The notes beneath the pieces were generated by a model. That model made no database searches. It was not told the DNA's origin and was given only the letters and a program-made list of their open reading frames with translations. Below, piece by piece: positions 35,342 to 44,702 of a stretch of DNA of 64,000 bases. Position 1 is the stretch's first letter. Every line of letters starts with the position of its first letter. Source of the DNA: Flavobacterium sandaracinum (GTDB lineage Bacteria; Bacteroidota; Bacteroidia; Flavobacteriales; Flavobacteriaceae); assembly GCF_004349135.1 (NCBI RefSeq), contig NZ_SMFN01000010.1:1-64000 (forward strand). Direction: 5' to 3'. The position numbers were made by a program, and so were the translations under genes.

Positions 35342-36973
35342 ATGAAAAAACAATTATACCTACTACTATTGCTGCTTTCGACTGCAGTTTTTGCACAACA
35401 AAAGCAAGTAGTCACAAGTATTGACACGACTAAAAATAAAATTGGCGCCGAATTTAAACTGTCTATAAAAACTACTGTTGATACTTCGGCTAAAGTGATT
35501 TTCCCTAGACTAAAAAACTTGGGGGCTTTAGAGGTAATTCAGTCCTATCCTATTGATACTGTCAAAATGGACGGGCGTTACGAATTAATCAAAAAATACG
35601 GTTTAACCCAATTTGATTCAGGTAGATACGTGGTTCCCAGTATCAAGATTTTCATCAACAGCAAACCGTTTCTTACGGATTCACTTTTGGTTGAAGTGGC
35701 GAATGTTCAAGTAGATACTTTGAAACAAAAAATGTTCGACATCAAGGATATTGCGCCAGCGGATAACCCAATTGGAAACTGGTGGAAATACCTATTGATC
35801 ATTGCGTTGATCATAGGTATTGGAGCCTTTATTTATTGGTTTATTAAAAAACGCCAGGAAAAGAAACTACAGGAAGAAATTTATAAAACGCCAATCGAGA
35901 AAGCGACTACTTTGCTGGATACTTTGGAGAAAAAGGAACTTTGGCAAAAAGGAGAAGTCAAAGCGTATTATAGCGAATTGACTGATATCGCCAGAAACTA
36001 TATTGAAGAAGCGATAGAAATTCCGGCAATGGAAAGTACAACTTCGGAGCTGATTCAAGGACTTAGAGCAGCTTCTGTCAAAAAGAAAATGACGCTTTCT
36101 CAGGAAATTATCGAAAATTTGGAACGTGTTTTAAAACAAGCCGATTTAGTGAAATTTGCGAAATCAAAACCATTGGATTTTGAAATTACCGAAGACCGCA
36201 ATAAAATTCAAAAAGTAATTTTGACCTTAGATAATTCAATTCCTGTGGAAATTCCTGTGGAGGAAGACATGTTGTTGAATGAGGCGCAAAGACAAAAACA
36301 AATCCAAATTCAGTTGCGCAAACAAAGGAACAAACGCATCGTGACTGCGGTGGCTTCGGTTGTTTTTTTATTGGCAGCGACCACCACTTTTTTCATTGTT
36401 ACCAAAGGGTTTGACTATGTAAAAGACAATATTATTGGTCATCCTACAAAAGAATTATTGGAAGGTGAATGGGTAAAAAGCGAGTACGGAAATCCAGGAA
36501 TTATCATAGAAACACCAAAAGTGCTTAAGAGAGTAGATTTGACAAAAACGCTCCCTAAAAACGGAATGGCTTTGATTAAAGAAATGCAATCCTTTGCGTA
36601 TGGAAGTGTTTTAGACCGTTTTTATGTGATGGTTTCTACGTTAAAATTCAAAGCGGAAACACAAATTGATTTGGCAAAATCTATGGATGGCGCGTTGCAA
36701 TCACTGGAAGCGCAAGGAGCTCAAAACATGATTGTAAAACAAGAAGATTTTGAAACTAATGAAGGAGTCAAAGGATTGAAAGCCTACGGGACTTTTTCTC
36801 AAGTTGATGGTGAAAATAAGACCACTGCAAAAATGTATTATGAAGCGATATTGTTCAGTCAAGAAGGCGGATTGCAACAAATTTTACTTTTTCATGAAGA
36901 AGGAGACAAGTATGGTAACGAAATTTCAGAACGCGTTTTGAATGCTGTCGAATTAAAACAAGCAAGTAAATAA
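35342..36973 (+). CDS. BatD-like/DUF4381-like membrane protein of the Bat operon
   Basis: The 543-residue protein has a signal peptide (1-18), a periplasmic beta-sandwich (about 20-130; QVVTSIDTTKNKIGAEFKLS), a membrane helix (about 145-167), and a cytoplasmic helical region resembling DUF4381 (YYSELTDIARNYIEEAIEIPAMESTTSEL). A second membrane helix follows at about 338-360, and then a C-terminal domain of about 180 residues that I do not recognise. The stop codon TAA overlaps the ATG of batA by one base, so translation is probably coupled. The N-terminal part resembles BatD fused to a signalling tail. Exact family uncertain. Confidence 0.75.
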   Translation: MKKQLYLLLLLLSTAVFAQQKQVVTSIDTTKNKIGAEFKLSIKTTVDTSAKVIFPRLKNLGALEVIQSYPIDTVKMDGRYELIKKYGLTQFDSGRYVVPSIKIFINSKPFLTDSLLVEVANVQVDTLKQKMFDIKDIAPADNPIGNWWKYLLIIALIIGIGAFIYWFIKKRQEKKLQEEIYKTPIEKATTLLDTLEKKELWQKGEVKAYYSELTDIARNYIEEAIEIPAMESTTSELIQGLRAASVKKKMTLSQEIIENLERVLKQADLVKFAKSKPLDFEITEDRNKIQKVILTLDNSIPVEIPVEEDMLLNEAQRQKQIQIQLRKQRNKRIVTAVASVVFLLAATTTFFIVTKGFDYVKDNIIGHPTKELLEGEWVKSEYGNPGIIIETPKVLKRVDLTKTLPKNGMALIKEMQSFAYGSVLDRFYVMVSTLKFKAETQIDLAKSMDGALQSLEAQGAQNMIVKQEDFETNEGVKGLKAYGTFSQVDGENKTTAKMYYEAILFSQEGGLQQILLFHEEGDKYGNEISERVLNAVELKQASK

Positions 36974-37974
36974 TGGAGAAAATAACTTTTTTAAACCCAG
37001 AATTTTTTTGGTTGTTTCTGCTGATTCCAGTTGTAATTGTCTGGTTCATGCGAAAAAAGAACCATCAATCAGCCACGTTAAAGATAAGCTCGTTAGAAGG
37101 ATTTAAAGGAACAGGATCGTATTTGACTAAGTTAAAACCAATGTTGAATGTGCTTCGGGTTTTGGCTTTATGCTCTCTGATAATTGCAATGGCAAGACCA
37201 AGAACGGTAGATATTAGTAATAAAACAAAAACTACGAAAGGTATTGATATTGTTATGGCAATTGACGTTTCCGGAAGTATGCTGGCCAAAGATTTGAAAC
37301 CGAACAGAATGGAAGCGCTGAAACGAGTGGCCGCTGATTTTGTTGAAGAACGACCAAATGACAGGATTGGACTTGTGGTTTATGCCTCTGAAGCATACAC
37401 AAAAACCCCGGTAACCAGCGATAAAGCAGTTATTCTGGATGCGATTAACAGTATTAAATATGATAATGTTTTGCAGGATGGAACCGGAATAGGAATGGGA
37501 TTAGCGACAGCTGTGAATAGATTGAAAGACAGTCAGGCCAAGAGCAAGGTGATTATTCTTTTGACTGATGGAGTGAATAATGCCGGATTTATTGAGCCAG
37601 AAACAGCATCGGATATTGCCAAACAATACGGAATCAAAGTGTATACTGTTGGTATTGGAACCAATGGAATGGCCATGTTTCCTTATGCTATTGCGCCAAA
37701 CGGAAAGTTTTTGTTCCAAATGATGAAAGTGGAAATTGACGAGCAGCTGATGAAAAATATCGCCAGAAAAACAGATGGGAAATATTTTAGAGCAACAAGC
37801 AACAGCAAATTAGCGGAGATTTATGCTTCCATCAATAAACTGGAAACGACTGAAATTGAAGAATTAAAATTCTATGATTATGATGAAAAATTCAGACCAT
37901 TTATTTGGTTTGCCGGGTTTTTATTGTTGCTGGAAATAGGATTAAGGAATACAGTTTTTAAAAGCTTTATATAA
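36973..37974 (+). CDS. batA: BatA, VWA-domain aerotolerance protein
   Basis: The 333-residue inner-membrane protein has an N-terminal BatA helix pair (about 8-27 and 58-75), a VWA domain with the MIDAS motif D98-x-S100-x-S102 (AIDVSGSML), and a terminal membrane helix (about 310-330). Asp in LLTDGVNNAG and the DGTGIGMG loop complete the metal site. BatA was defined by the aerotolerance locus of Bacteroides fragilis; it is thought to act with MoxR and BatB-E at the cell envelope. It starts within the stop codon of the preceding gene. Confidence 0.94.
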   Translation: MEKITFLNPEFFWLFLLIPVVIVWFMRKKNHQSATLKISSLEGFKGTGSYLTKLKPMLNVLRVLALCSLIIAMARPRTVDISNKTKTTKGIDIVMAIDVSGSMLAKDLKPNRMEALKRVAADFVEERPNDRIGLVVYASEAYTKTPVTSDKAVILDAINSIKYDNVLQDGTGIGMGLATAVNRLKDSQAKSKVIILLTDGVNNAGFIEPETASDIAKQYGIKVYTVGIGTNGMAMFPYAIAPNGKFLFQMMKVEIDEQLMKNIARKTDGKYFRATSNSKLAEIYASINKLETTEIEELKFYDYDEKFRPFIWFAGFLLLLEIGLRNTVFKSFI

Positions 37975-38095
37975 AATCCCCACCCCAGCCCTCCCCGAAG
38001 GGAAGGGAGTTGAAACTGGAATTAGAATGACCAAGTTTAGAATTTTGATTTAGAGTAAAAATCTAAGATCAAAGTTCATAAATCTAAAATTAAAA
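37975..38095. repeat. CCC/GGG-rich block and AT repeat between batA and batB
   Basis: A block CCCCACCCCAGCCCTCCCCG followed by GAAGGGAAGGGAG can form a hairpin. It precedes repeated AAAATCTAAGATCAAAG-type sequence that resembles the low-complexity repeats elsewhere in the operon. Similar CCC/GGG-rich blocks are common between flavobacterial genes. Confidence 0.45.
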
Positions 38096-39130
38096 ATGGA
38101 ATTAGACGAAAAAAAATATTTATACCTTCTCTTTATACTGCCACTTTTGGTGCTTCTTTTTCTGTATAATTTATATTGGAAAAGAAAAAAACAACGCGAG
38201 TTTGGGGATTTAGAAATGGTTAAAAAACTGAGTCCTGAAAGTTCAGTTTTTAAACCCGTTTTGAAAGTATCAGTACTGATTTTGGCTTTGCTTGGACTGA
38301 TTCTTGGTTTGGTAAATCCGAAGATTGGTACCAAAATGGAAACCGTAAAACGAGAAGGAATTGACATCGTTTTTGCAATGGATGTCTCCAAAAGTATGTT
38401 GGCCGAAGATGTAGCGCCAAATCGATTGGATAAAAGCAAGCAGATTGTTTCCCAAATCATTAATCAGTTAGGAAGTGATCGTATAGGAATTGTGGCGTAT
38501 GCAGGAAGCGCTTTTCCAGTATTGCCTATCACCACAGATTATGGAGTGGCCAAAATGTTTTTGCAAAGCATGAACACGGGTATGGTTTCCTCTCAGGGAA
38601 CGTCGCTAGATGAAGCTATAAAATTATCGTCCACCTATTTTGATGATAAAAGTAAAACCAGTAAATTATTGATTCTGATTTCGGATGGTGAAGATCATTC
38701 GGAAGGAGCCGAAAGCGCTGCCGAAGAAGCCAATAAACTGGGAATGAAAATTATCACCATAGGAATTGGAACTGAAAAAGGAGGGACAATTCCCTTAAAA
38801 AGGAACGGAGTTGTAGAGAGTTTTCAAAAAGACAATAACAATGAAGTGGTAATAACTAAATTGAATAAAGCCAGTTTAGAAGTGATTGCAAAAACGACTA
38901 AAGGGGGATATATAAGCGGGAATAATACCAAAGAAGTGATGGAATACATCAAGAATGCTTTGGATAACATTCAAAAAACAGAATTTGAAGCGACGGAAAT
39001 GGCTGATTTTCAATCCCAATTTCAATGGTTCTTAGGGTTTGCTTTTTTACTCTTGTTTGTGGATGTTTTTCTGTTGGAAAGAAAAACGAGTTGGGTTAAA
39101 AAATTAGATTTATTTAACGAGAATAAATAA
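38096..39130 (+). CDS. batB: BatB, VWA-domain aerotolerance protein
   Basis: The 344-residue protein is a paralogue of BatA. It has two N-terminal membrane helices (about 9-27 and 57-75), a VWA domain with MIDAS D96-x-S98-x-S100 (AMDVSKSML), further metal-site residues in SQGTSLDEA and LISDGEDHSEGA, and a C-terminal helix (about 308-326). BatA and BatB are thought to form a complex in the inner membrane with the TPR proteins of the operon. The length is typical. Confidence 0.94.
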   Translation: MELDEKKYLYLLFILPLLVLLFLYNLYWKRKKQREFGDLEMVKKLSPESSVFKPVLKVSVLILALLGLILGLVNPKIGTKMETVKREGIDIVFAMDVSKSMLAEDVAPNRLDKSKQIVSQIINQLGSDRIGIVAYAGSAFPVLPITTDYGVAKMFLQSMNTGMVSSQGTSLDEAIKLSSTYFDDKSKTSKLLILISDGEDHSEGAESAAEEANKLGMKIITIGIGTEKGGTIPLKRNGVVESFQKDNNNEVVITKLNKASLEVIAKTTKGGYISGNNTKEVMEYIKNALDNIQKTEFEATEMADFQSQFQWFLGFAFLLLFVDVFLLERKTSWVKKLDLFNENK

Positions 39131-39177
39131 TTATTTCTAAAAGGCTTCGAAACTTTTTGGATTTATAGATACAATAA

Positions 39178-39927
39178 ATGAAAAGATTTAAAATTATTAT
39201 AATTGCCTTTTTAATCGTTGCTTTCTCTGGGACAGCTGGATTGTATGCGCAACAAAAAGACCGAATTTTACCCAAAGCAAATAAAGATTATGCGGACAAT
39301 AAATTTGTAGAAGCCGAAGCCAATTACCGAATTTCGGATTCAAAATTCCCTAATAAAGCCGCTGCTCCTTTTAATCTTGGAAATAGTATTTACAAGCAAA
39401 AACAATCTTCGGAAGCTAAGTTTGCGTATGCCAAGGCTTTGAAAAATTCAAAAACAAGACCTCAGAAACACCGTGCTTTTCATAATTTAGGTAATGTGTT
39501 CATGAATGAAAAAGATTATGCACAAGCAGTAGAAGCGTATAAAAATGCTTTGCGTAATGATCCGACGGATGAAGAGACGCGTTATAATTATGCTTTGGCC
39601 AAAAAAATGCTGAAAGATAATCCTCCAAAAGACGACAAGAAAAAAGACGAGAAAAAAGATCAAGAAAAGAAGGAAGATAAAAAAGACAGCGAAAAAGATA
39701 AAAAGGACGAAAAAGATAAAAAAGACGACAAAGGCGATCAGGACAAACAAAATAAAGATCCGAAACCCAATGACAAGGGAGAACCAAAACCAGCGCCAGG
39801 AGGAATTTCTAAGGAACGTCTAGAAAATCTTTTAAATGCCGTAAATAAAGAGGAGAAGAAAGTTCAGGATAAAGTGAATGCCCAAAAAGTACAAGGAAAA
39901 CCAGTTAAAACCGAGAAGGATTGGTAA
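39178..39927 (+). CDS. batC: BatC, TPR protein of the Bat operon
   Basis: The 249-residue protein has a signal peptide (1-25), then TPR units (about 35-140) with classic spacing (FNLGNSIYKQKQ, HNLGNVFMNEKDYAQAVEAY). Residues about 148-205 are a long, highly charged linker of Lys, Asp and Glu, and a short helical tail follows (GGISKERLENLLNAV). The protein should act in the periplasm as a scaffold for BatA/BatB. Its stop codon lies 20 bp before the batD start. Confidence 0.92.
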   Translation: MKRFKIIIIAFLIVAFSGTAGLYAQQKDRILPKANKDYADNKFVEAEANYRISDSKFPNKAAAPFNLGNSIYKQKQSSEAKFAYAKALKNSKTRPQKHRAFHNLGNVFMNEKDYAQAVEAYKNALRNDPTDEETRYNYALAKKMLKDNPPKDDKKKDEKKDQEKKEDKKDSEKDKKDEKDKKDDKGDQDKQNKDPKPNDKGEPKPAPGGISKERLENLLNAVNKEEKKVQDKVNAQKVQGKPVKTEKDW

Positions 39928-39947
39928 TTCAATTAGACAGTTTGAAA

Positions 39948-41690
39948 ATGAAAAATTATATAGTGGCAATTGTTTTATTGGTGTGCAGCACACTCGGTGC
40001 TCAGGTTCAGTTTGAGGCCAGAGTGAGTAAAAGTATGCTGGGCTTGAATGAAAGATTGCGTATTGATTTTATGATGAATGTAGATGGTGATAATTTTGTG
40101 CAGCCCTCTTTTGATGGTTTCCGAATTGTTGCTGGACCCAGTCAGCAGGTAAGTCAATCGTGGGTAAACGGAAGAAGTTCCTTTGAAAAAGCCTATTCTT
40201 ATATTCTTTTGCCAAATAAAAAAGGTACATTAGTGATCAAGTCGGCAGCTATAGAATACAATGGTCAAATTTACAAAACGGCGCCTGTAAAAATCAATGT
40301 TACTGACGCACAAGAACAGCCACGAGACCCTAACGATACGCAAATAACTGCCGATGAAAACCTGTATCTAGTTGCTGATGTCTCTAAAGCTAATCCTTAT
40401 GTCAACGAACCAACAACAGTAGTCTATAAATTGTATTTTGCGAACATTGGAATCTCAAATTTTAGAGAATTAAGTAAACCAAAATACAATGATTTTTGGA
40501 GTCAAAATATAGAAATAAAACAACTTGTAGCAGAGGAAGGGCTGTTTAAAGGCCAGAATTACAGGTATATAGTACTAAAGAAGGTAGTGCTGTATCCACA
40601 AAAATCGGGAAGACTTAAAATAGAACCGTTATCCTTAGAAATTGATGTGCAATTGCCAACGAATCGCAGGGATATGTTTGGTAGAATGGTGCTTACTGAA
40701 ACCAGCAAAAGAGTTTCAGCAGGAGGAAAGACTATAAATGTTAAACCTCTGCCAGAAGCAGGAAAACCAGAAAATTTTAATGGTGCAGTTGGAAACTTTG
40801 ACTTTAAAGTTACACCATCAAAGACTAATTTGAAACACGGTGAAAGTCTAGATTTGGTTGTAAGTGTAACCGGAAAAGGGAATTTAAAATTGTTCACTTT
40901 GCCAAAACCTGTAGTGCCAAATGCACTGGAAATGTATGATGCTGTTCACAGCGAAGATATCAGTACACCACTTTCTGGAATGGCTGGAAAATCGTCGGAT
41001 AGTTACACTATAATTCCACAATACAGAGGCAATTATCCGGTTAAACCAATGCAGTTTTCTTATTTTGACCTGAGTTCTAGAACCTACAAAACAATAAAAT
41101 CTCCGGAGGTGATGATCAATGTTTTAGATGGACCTACACCGGCTGATTCCACTACAACAGATGGAAATAAAAATAAAATTGTTGTAGAGGAATTTAAAAC
41201 CATCAAATCAAAAACTAATCTTGTTATCATAGACAAAGAGGGTTTCTTTGGATCAAATTTCTTTATTGGATTGTTATTGCTTCCTTTTTTATTGGTTCCA
41301 ATAATTGTTTTATTCAAAAAGAAGAAAGAGGCCATGGATGGGGATGTCTCTGGAAACAGAATCCGAATGAATAACAAATTGGCCAAGAAATATTTATCAG
41401 AAGCGAAGAAACAAATCAAAAACAAAGAACTGTTTTACATTGCGCTGGAAAAAGCGATGCATAATTTCCTGAAAGCGAAATTACACATTGAAACTTCAGA
41501 AATGAGCAAGGATAATATTCAGGAATTATTGTTATCTCGAAATGCAAAACCAGAAGCAGTAAATGATTTTATTGCGCTTACTGAAAATTGTGAAGTGGCA
41601 CGTTATGCGCCTTCGTCAAGTGTTACAATACAGCAGGATTTTGATAAAGCGGTATTTATAATCTCGGAATTAGAAAAACAGATTGCTTAA
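39948..41690 (+). CDS. batD: BatD, aerotolerance membrane protein
   Basis: The start giving MKNYIVAIVLLVCSTLGAQ is chosen because it yields a proper signal peptide; an ATG nine codons upstream overlaps batC. The 580-residue protein has periplasmic beta-sandwich BatD domains (about 20-400), with segments such as LRIDFMMNVDGDNFVQPSF and DLVVSVTGKGNLKLFTLPK, a membrane helix (about 430-452) and a cytoplasmic helical tail. It is part of the Bat complex. Confidence 0.93.
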   Translation: MKNYIVAIVLLVCSTLGAQVQFEARVSKSMLGLNERLRIDFMMNVDGDNFVQPSFDGFRIVAGPSQQVSQSWVNGRSSFEKAYSYILLPNKKGTLVIKSAAIEYNGQIYKTAPVKINVTDAQEQPRDPNDTQITADENLYLVADVSKANPYVNEPTTVVYKLYFANIGISNFRELSKPKYNDFWSQNIEIKQLVAEEGLFKGQNYRYIVLKKVVLYPQKSGRLKIEPLSLEIDVQLPTNRRDMFGRMVLTETSKRVSAGGKTINVKPLPEAGKPENFNGAVGNFDFKVTPSKTNLKHGESLDLVVSVTGKGNLKLFTLPKPVVPNALEMYDAVHSEDISTPLSGMAGKSSDSYTIIPQYRGNYPVKPMQFSYFDLSSRTYKTIKSPEVMINVLDGPTPADSTTTDGNKNKIVVEEFKTIKSKTNLVIIDKEGFFGSNFFIGLLLLPFLLVPIIVLFKKKKEAMDGDVSGNRIRMNNKLAKKYLSEAKKQIKNKELFYIALEKAMHNFLKAKLHIETSEMSKDNIQELLLSRNAKPEAVNDFIALTENCEVARYAPSSSVTIQQDFDKAVFIISELEKQIA

Positions 41691-41755
41691 TAAAAGTATT
41701 AAAATTAATTTTTGAGTAAATAGACTTTGCGACTTCGTGGCAAAAAAACATAATA

Positions 41756-42499
41756 ATGAAAAATATACTATACCTACTTTTACTTTCAACCCAGATTTTC
41801 TTTGCCCAAAATGGCTTCGAAAAAGGGAATGCGTACTATGCAAAAGGACAGTACACCGCAGCTATAGCAGCTTATGAAAGTGTTTTGAAAGACAATAAGC
41901 ACTCCTCTGAAGTGTATTTTAATTTAGGAAATGCCTATTATAAATTGAATGAAGTAGCACCTTCAATTTATAATTATGAAAAAGCATTGGTTCTAAATCC
42001 CAATAATAATGATGCGATTAACAACTTGAAATTCGCTCAAAAACGAACGATTGATGAAATAAAAGTAATTCCAAAAGTGGGTTTTGCAAAGTTGATTCGG
42101 GATTTTACGGGAGTGTATCATTATAACACTTGGGCTTGGATTTCGGTTGGACTTGCTGTTGGGTTTTTACTTTTTTTTATAGGGTACTATTTTTTACAAA
42201 GTACAGTTTCAAAGCGAATTTTCTTTTTTGGAATGTTCGTAGTTGTTTTTTTGATCCTGATCAGTGTTTCATCCGCTATTTTTGAAAAAAGCCATTTTGA
42301 CACGGAGAAACCTGCCATAGTTTTTGCCGAAATGACCGATGTTAAAAGTGAACCTAGAAATGGGGGTAAACCACTTTTTGTGCTCCATGAAGGTACTAAG
42401 GTATTTGTTTTTGAAAGCATAGGAGAATGGAAAAAAATCCAACTAACGGATGGAACTGAAGGTTGGATTGAAAGCAGTGCGATTAAGGAAGTGAAATAA
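41756..42499 (+). CDS. batE: BatE, TPR and SH3-like protein of the Bat operon
   Basis: The 247-residue protein has a signal peptide (1-17), two TPR units (about 18-90; GNAYYAKGQYTAAIAAYESV, YFNLGNAYYKLNE), two membrane helices (about 123-143 and 153-173), and a C-terminal SH3-like domain (about 185-247; LHEGTKVFVFESIGEWKKIQ, GWIESSAI). Bacterial SH3 domains often bind cell-wall peptides. This is the last gene of the operon; the next gene (cvpA) is convergent. Confidence 0.92.
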   Translation: MKNILYLLLLSTQIFFAQNGFEKGNAYYAKGQYTAAIAAYESVLKDNKHSSEVYFNLGNAYYKLNEVAPSIYNYEKALVLNPNNNDAINNLKFAQKRTIDEIKVIPKVGFAKLIRDFTGVYHYNTWAWISVGLAVGFLLFFIGYYFLQSTVSKRIFFFGMFVVVFLILISVSSAIFEKSHFDTEKPAIVFAEMTDVKSEPRNGGKPLFVLHEGTKVFVFESIGEWKKIQLTDGTEGWIESSAIKEVK

Positions 42500-42533
42500 T
42501 AGTTTTTAATTGCAAATATTCAGTGCAAATTGT

Positions 42534-43037
42534 TTATTTGTCCTTCAAACTGCCATACCATTCCTTTAATGAAGGATACATATATCCCGCTGTTTTTTGA
42601 ATTGGATTGTAAAAAAGTGAATTGTCTAACGTTTCTTTTTTGGTTAAAAAGTGGTTGTAATTTATTTTTTCGAAAACTGCAAAGACAATACTGATAATCA
42701 AAATTGTTTTTAATACCCTGAAGAAGCCACCACCAATCGTATTCAACCAGCCTAGAAAAGCAAAATCGGCGACTCCAGTCAGGAACTTTCCTAAAAGGGT
42801 GACTACCATAACCACAGCGATAAACGTGAGAATAAAAGCAACAACTTGAATTGTATTGGGATTCCACTTCACATATCCTACTAAAATATCTCGCATAAAG
42901 GAGGAAAATTTCACGGCAAAATATATTCCCGCCAAAAGTGAAACTAACGAAGCTAGTTCGACAAAAAGACCATTTCTGATTCCTTTATAAAAAGCGAAAG
43001 CCAGTAGTACTCCCAAAATAATATCTAAAAATCCCAT
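42534..43037 (-). CDS. cvpA: CvpA family inner-membrane protein
   Basis: The start MGFLDIILG is preferred; the longer frame adds nine hydrophobic residues and is too close to the promoter at 43062. The 167-residue protein has four membrane segments and the CvpA motif order DIILGVLLAFAFYKGIRNGL, LAGIYFAVKF, and the GGGFFRVLK turn. CvpA is linked to colicin V production in E. coli and to purine and envelope stress phenotypes elsewhere. Confidence 0.9.
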   Translation of the reverse strand: MGFLDIILGVLLAFAFYKGIRNGLFVELASLVSLLAGIYFAVKFSSFMRDILVGYVKWNPNTIQVVAFILTFIAVVMVVTLLGKFLTGVADFAFLGWLNTIGGGFFRVLKTILIISIVFAVFEKINYNHFLTKKETLDNSLFYNPIQKTAGYMYPSLKEWYGSLKDK

Positions 43038-43061
43038 AAATAAAAAATAAAGACAAAAGAA

Positions 43062-43109
43062 CAAAGATAAAAGAATATTCTAAAGTCAAAAACGGAGTGC
43101 CTATCTTTG
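43062..43109. promoter_or_regulatory. Divergent promoters of cvpA and the 43193 gene
   Basis: TATCTTTG occurs on the minus strand at 43062-43069 (facing cvpA) and on the plus strand at 43102-43109 (facing the gene at 43193). Both fit the TAnnTTTG -7 element. Confidence 0.65.
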
Positions 43110-43192
43110 CCAAAATAATTTGATTATTCTATTTGAAAATCTGCGATACAAATCTGCATTCAAAAATCGTTAATCTACAATCAAAAATTAAA

Positions 43193-43549
43193 ATGTCAAG
43201 AGACACACAACTTAAAGAACGCTGGGAACAGCTTGTAAATATACTTTCCAATCAATTTTCACAAGGAGAAGACTTAGATCTAGACGCCATTATTTATTTA
43301 ATTGGAGTTCAGGAACTCGGGAAAGTACACAGTGAATACAAGAAAGACGAAAAATTAAACCTAATGCACATTGCCATTTGCAGATTATTAGAGCCTTACG
43401 GTTTCTATGAATTTGAGTTTTTTGATGAAGATGGATGGCCACATTACAGAGTAAAAGAGGAGTTGCCTCCACTAAAAGCTGGGGAACAATCTGTTTTAAT
43501 GAAAGAAGCTATTGTAAACTATTTCTTAGAACGCGAAGTGATAGAATAG
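43193..43549 (+). CDS. Conserved hypothetical cytosolic protein
   Basis: The start MSRDTQLKERWEQLV is used because the 20 codons upstream lie in a dispersed repeat (43150-43185). The 118-residue soluble acidic protein contains AIIYLIGVQELGKVHSEYKK and FFDEDGWPHYRVKEELPPL. I do not recognise a characterised family, though the sequence looks conserved-protein-like with even codon use. It has its own TATCTTTG promoter and precedes pheS. Confidence 0.75.
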   Translation: MSRDTQLKERWEQLVNILSNQFSQGEDLDLDAIIYLIGVQELGKVHSEYKKDEKLNLMHIAICRLLEPYGFYEFEFFDEDGWPHYRVKEELPPLKAGEQSVLMKEAIVNYFLEREVIE

Positions 43550-43608
43550 CGTATCAAAGGGAACTTCGTTAGATAAAAGTCTAATGGAATAAACTTGAAA
43601 CATTAAAC

Positions 43609-43638
43609 TTGAAACTCGGAACAAATTTCTTAAATTTG
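43609..43638 (+). promoter_or_regulatory. Promoter of pheS
   Basis: TTG at 43609-43611, a 19-bp spacer and TAAATTTG at 43631-43638 match the Bacteroidetes consensus, 22 bp before the start codon. Confidence 0.7.
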
Positions 43639-43660
43639 CACTCTCAATTATTGAATGAAA

Positions 43661-44680
43661 ATGATAGACAAGATAAAAGAATATATTGGTGAAGCACAAG
43701 CTTTCTCAACTCAAAATACTGCTGATTTAGAAACATTCCGAATCAAATTTTTAGGAAGCAAAGGACTTTTGAAAGAGCTTTTTGCCGAATTTAAAAATGT
43801 TCCTAATGACCAAAAAAAGGAATTTGGACAGGTAATTAACCTGCTTAAAACTTCTGCTGAGGAAAAAGTAAAAACCATTCAGGAAGCTTTAGAAAATAAA
43901 GAAGAAAGTAAAGGATTTTACGGGGATTTGACCCGTTCTGCTGAACCAATGATTATTGGCTCTCGTCACCCTATTTCATTGGTAAAAAATCAAATTATAG
44001 ATATCTTTTCAAACATCGGTTTCAATGTTTCTGAAGGTCCAGAAATCGAAGACGATTGGCATAATTTTACCGCCTTAAACTTACCGGAATACCATCCGGC
44101 ACGTGATATGCAAGACACTTTTTTCATTCAAACGAATCCTGATATTTTGTTGCGCACGCACACTTCATCAGTACAAGTGCGTTACATGGAGAACAACAAA
44201 CCGCCTATAAGAACGATTTCTCCAGGAAGAGTTTTCCGAAATGAAGCTGTTTCGTCCCGTTCTCATTGTATTTTCCACCAAGTGGAAGGATTGTATATCG
44301 ATAAAGACGTTTCTTTTGCTGATTTAAAACAAACGCTTTTGTATTTCACCAAAGAGATGTTCGGAAAATCAAAAATACGCCTGAGACCTTCTTATTTTCC
44401 ATTTACGGAACCAAGTGCCGAAGTTGATATTTATTGGGGTTTAAAAACAGAAACTGATTATAGAATCACCAAAGGAACCGGCTGGTTAGAAATCATGGGT
44501 TGCGGAATGGTAGATCCAAATGTTTTGAAAAATTGCGGGATCAATCCTGATGAATATAACGGTTTTGCATTCGGAATGGGAATCGAAAGAATTGCCATGT
44601 TACTCTATCAAATTGGCGATATCCGCATGTTCTACGAGAACGACGTTCGTTTCTTGGAGCAATTCAAATCAAGTATATAA
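43661..44680 (+). CDS. pheS: Phenylalanine--tRNA ligase alpha subunit
   Basis: This is a class II aminoacyl-tRNA synthetase subunit that forms an alpha2-beta2 enzyme with PheT. The start MIDKIKEYIGEAQAF is used; an ATG two codons upstream is equally possible. The 339-residue protein has the N-terminal coiled-coil, motif 1 around GFNVSEGPEIEDDWHNF, motif 2 in GRVFRNEAVSSRSHCIFHQVEGL, and motif 3 in GFAFGMGIERIAMLLY. PheT is not adjacent. Confidence 0.97.
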   Translation: MIDKIKEYIGEAQAFSTQNTADLETFRIKFLGSKGLLKELFAEFKNVPNDQKKEFGQVINLLKTSAEEKVKTIQEALENKEESKGFYGDLTRSAEPMIIGSRHPISLVKNQIIDIFSNIGFNVSEGPEIEDDWHNFTALNLPEYHPARDMQDTFFIQTNPDILLRTHTSSVQVRYMENNKPPIRTISPGRVFRNEAVSSRSHCIFHQVEGLYIDKDVSFADLKQTLLYFTKEMFGKSKIRLRPSYFPFTEPSAEVDIYWGLKTETDYRITKGTGWLEIMGCGMVDPNVLKNCGINPDEYNGFAFGMGIERIAMLLYQIGDIRMFYENDVRFLEQFKSSI

Positions 44681-44702
44681 AGAGTTATAAATTATATTTT
44701 TA

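Noticed and set aside
39487..39787. Two antisense frames within batC rich in Phe and Leu
   Set aside because: They are the complement of the Lys/Asp-rich linker of BatC and have no independent support.
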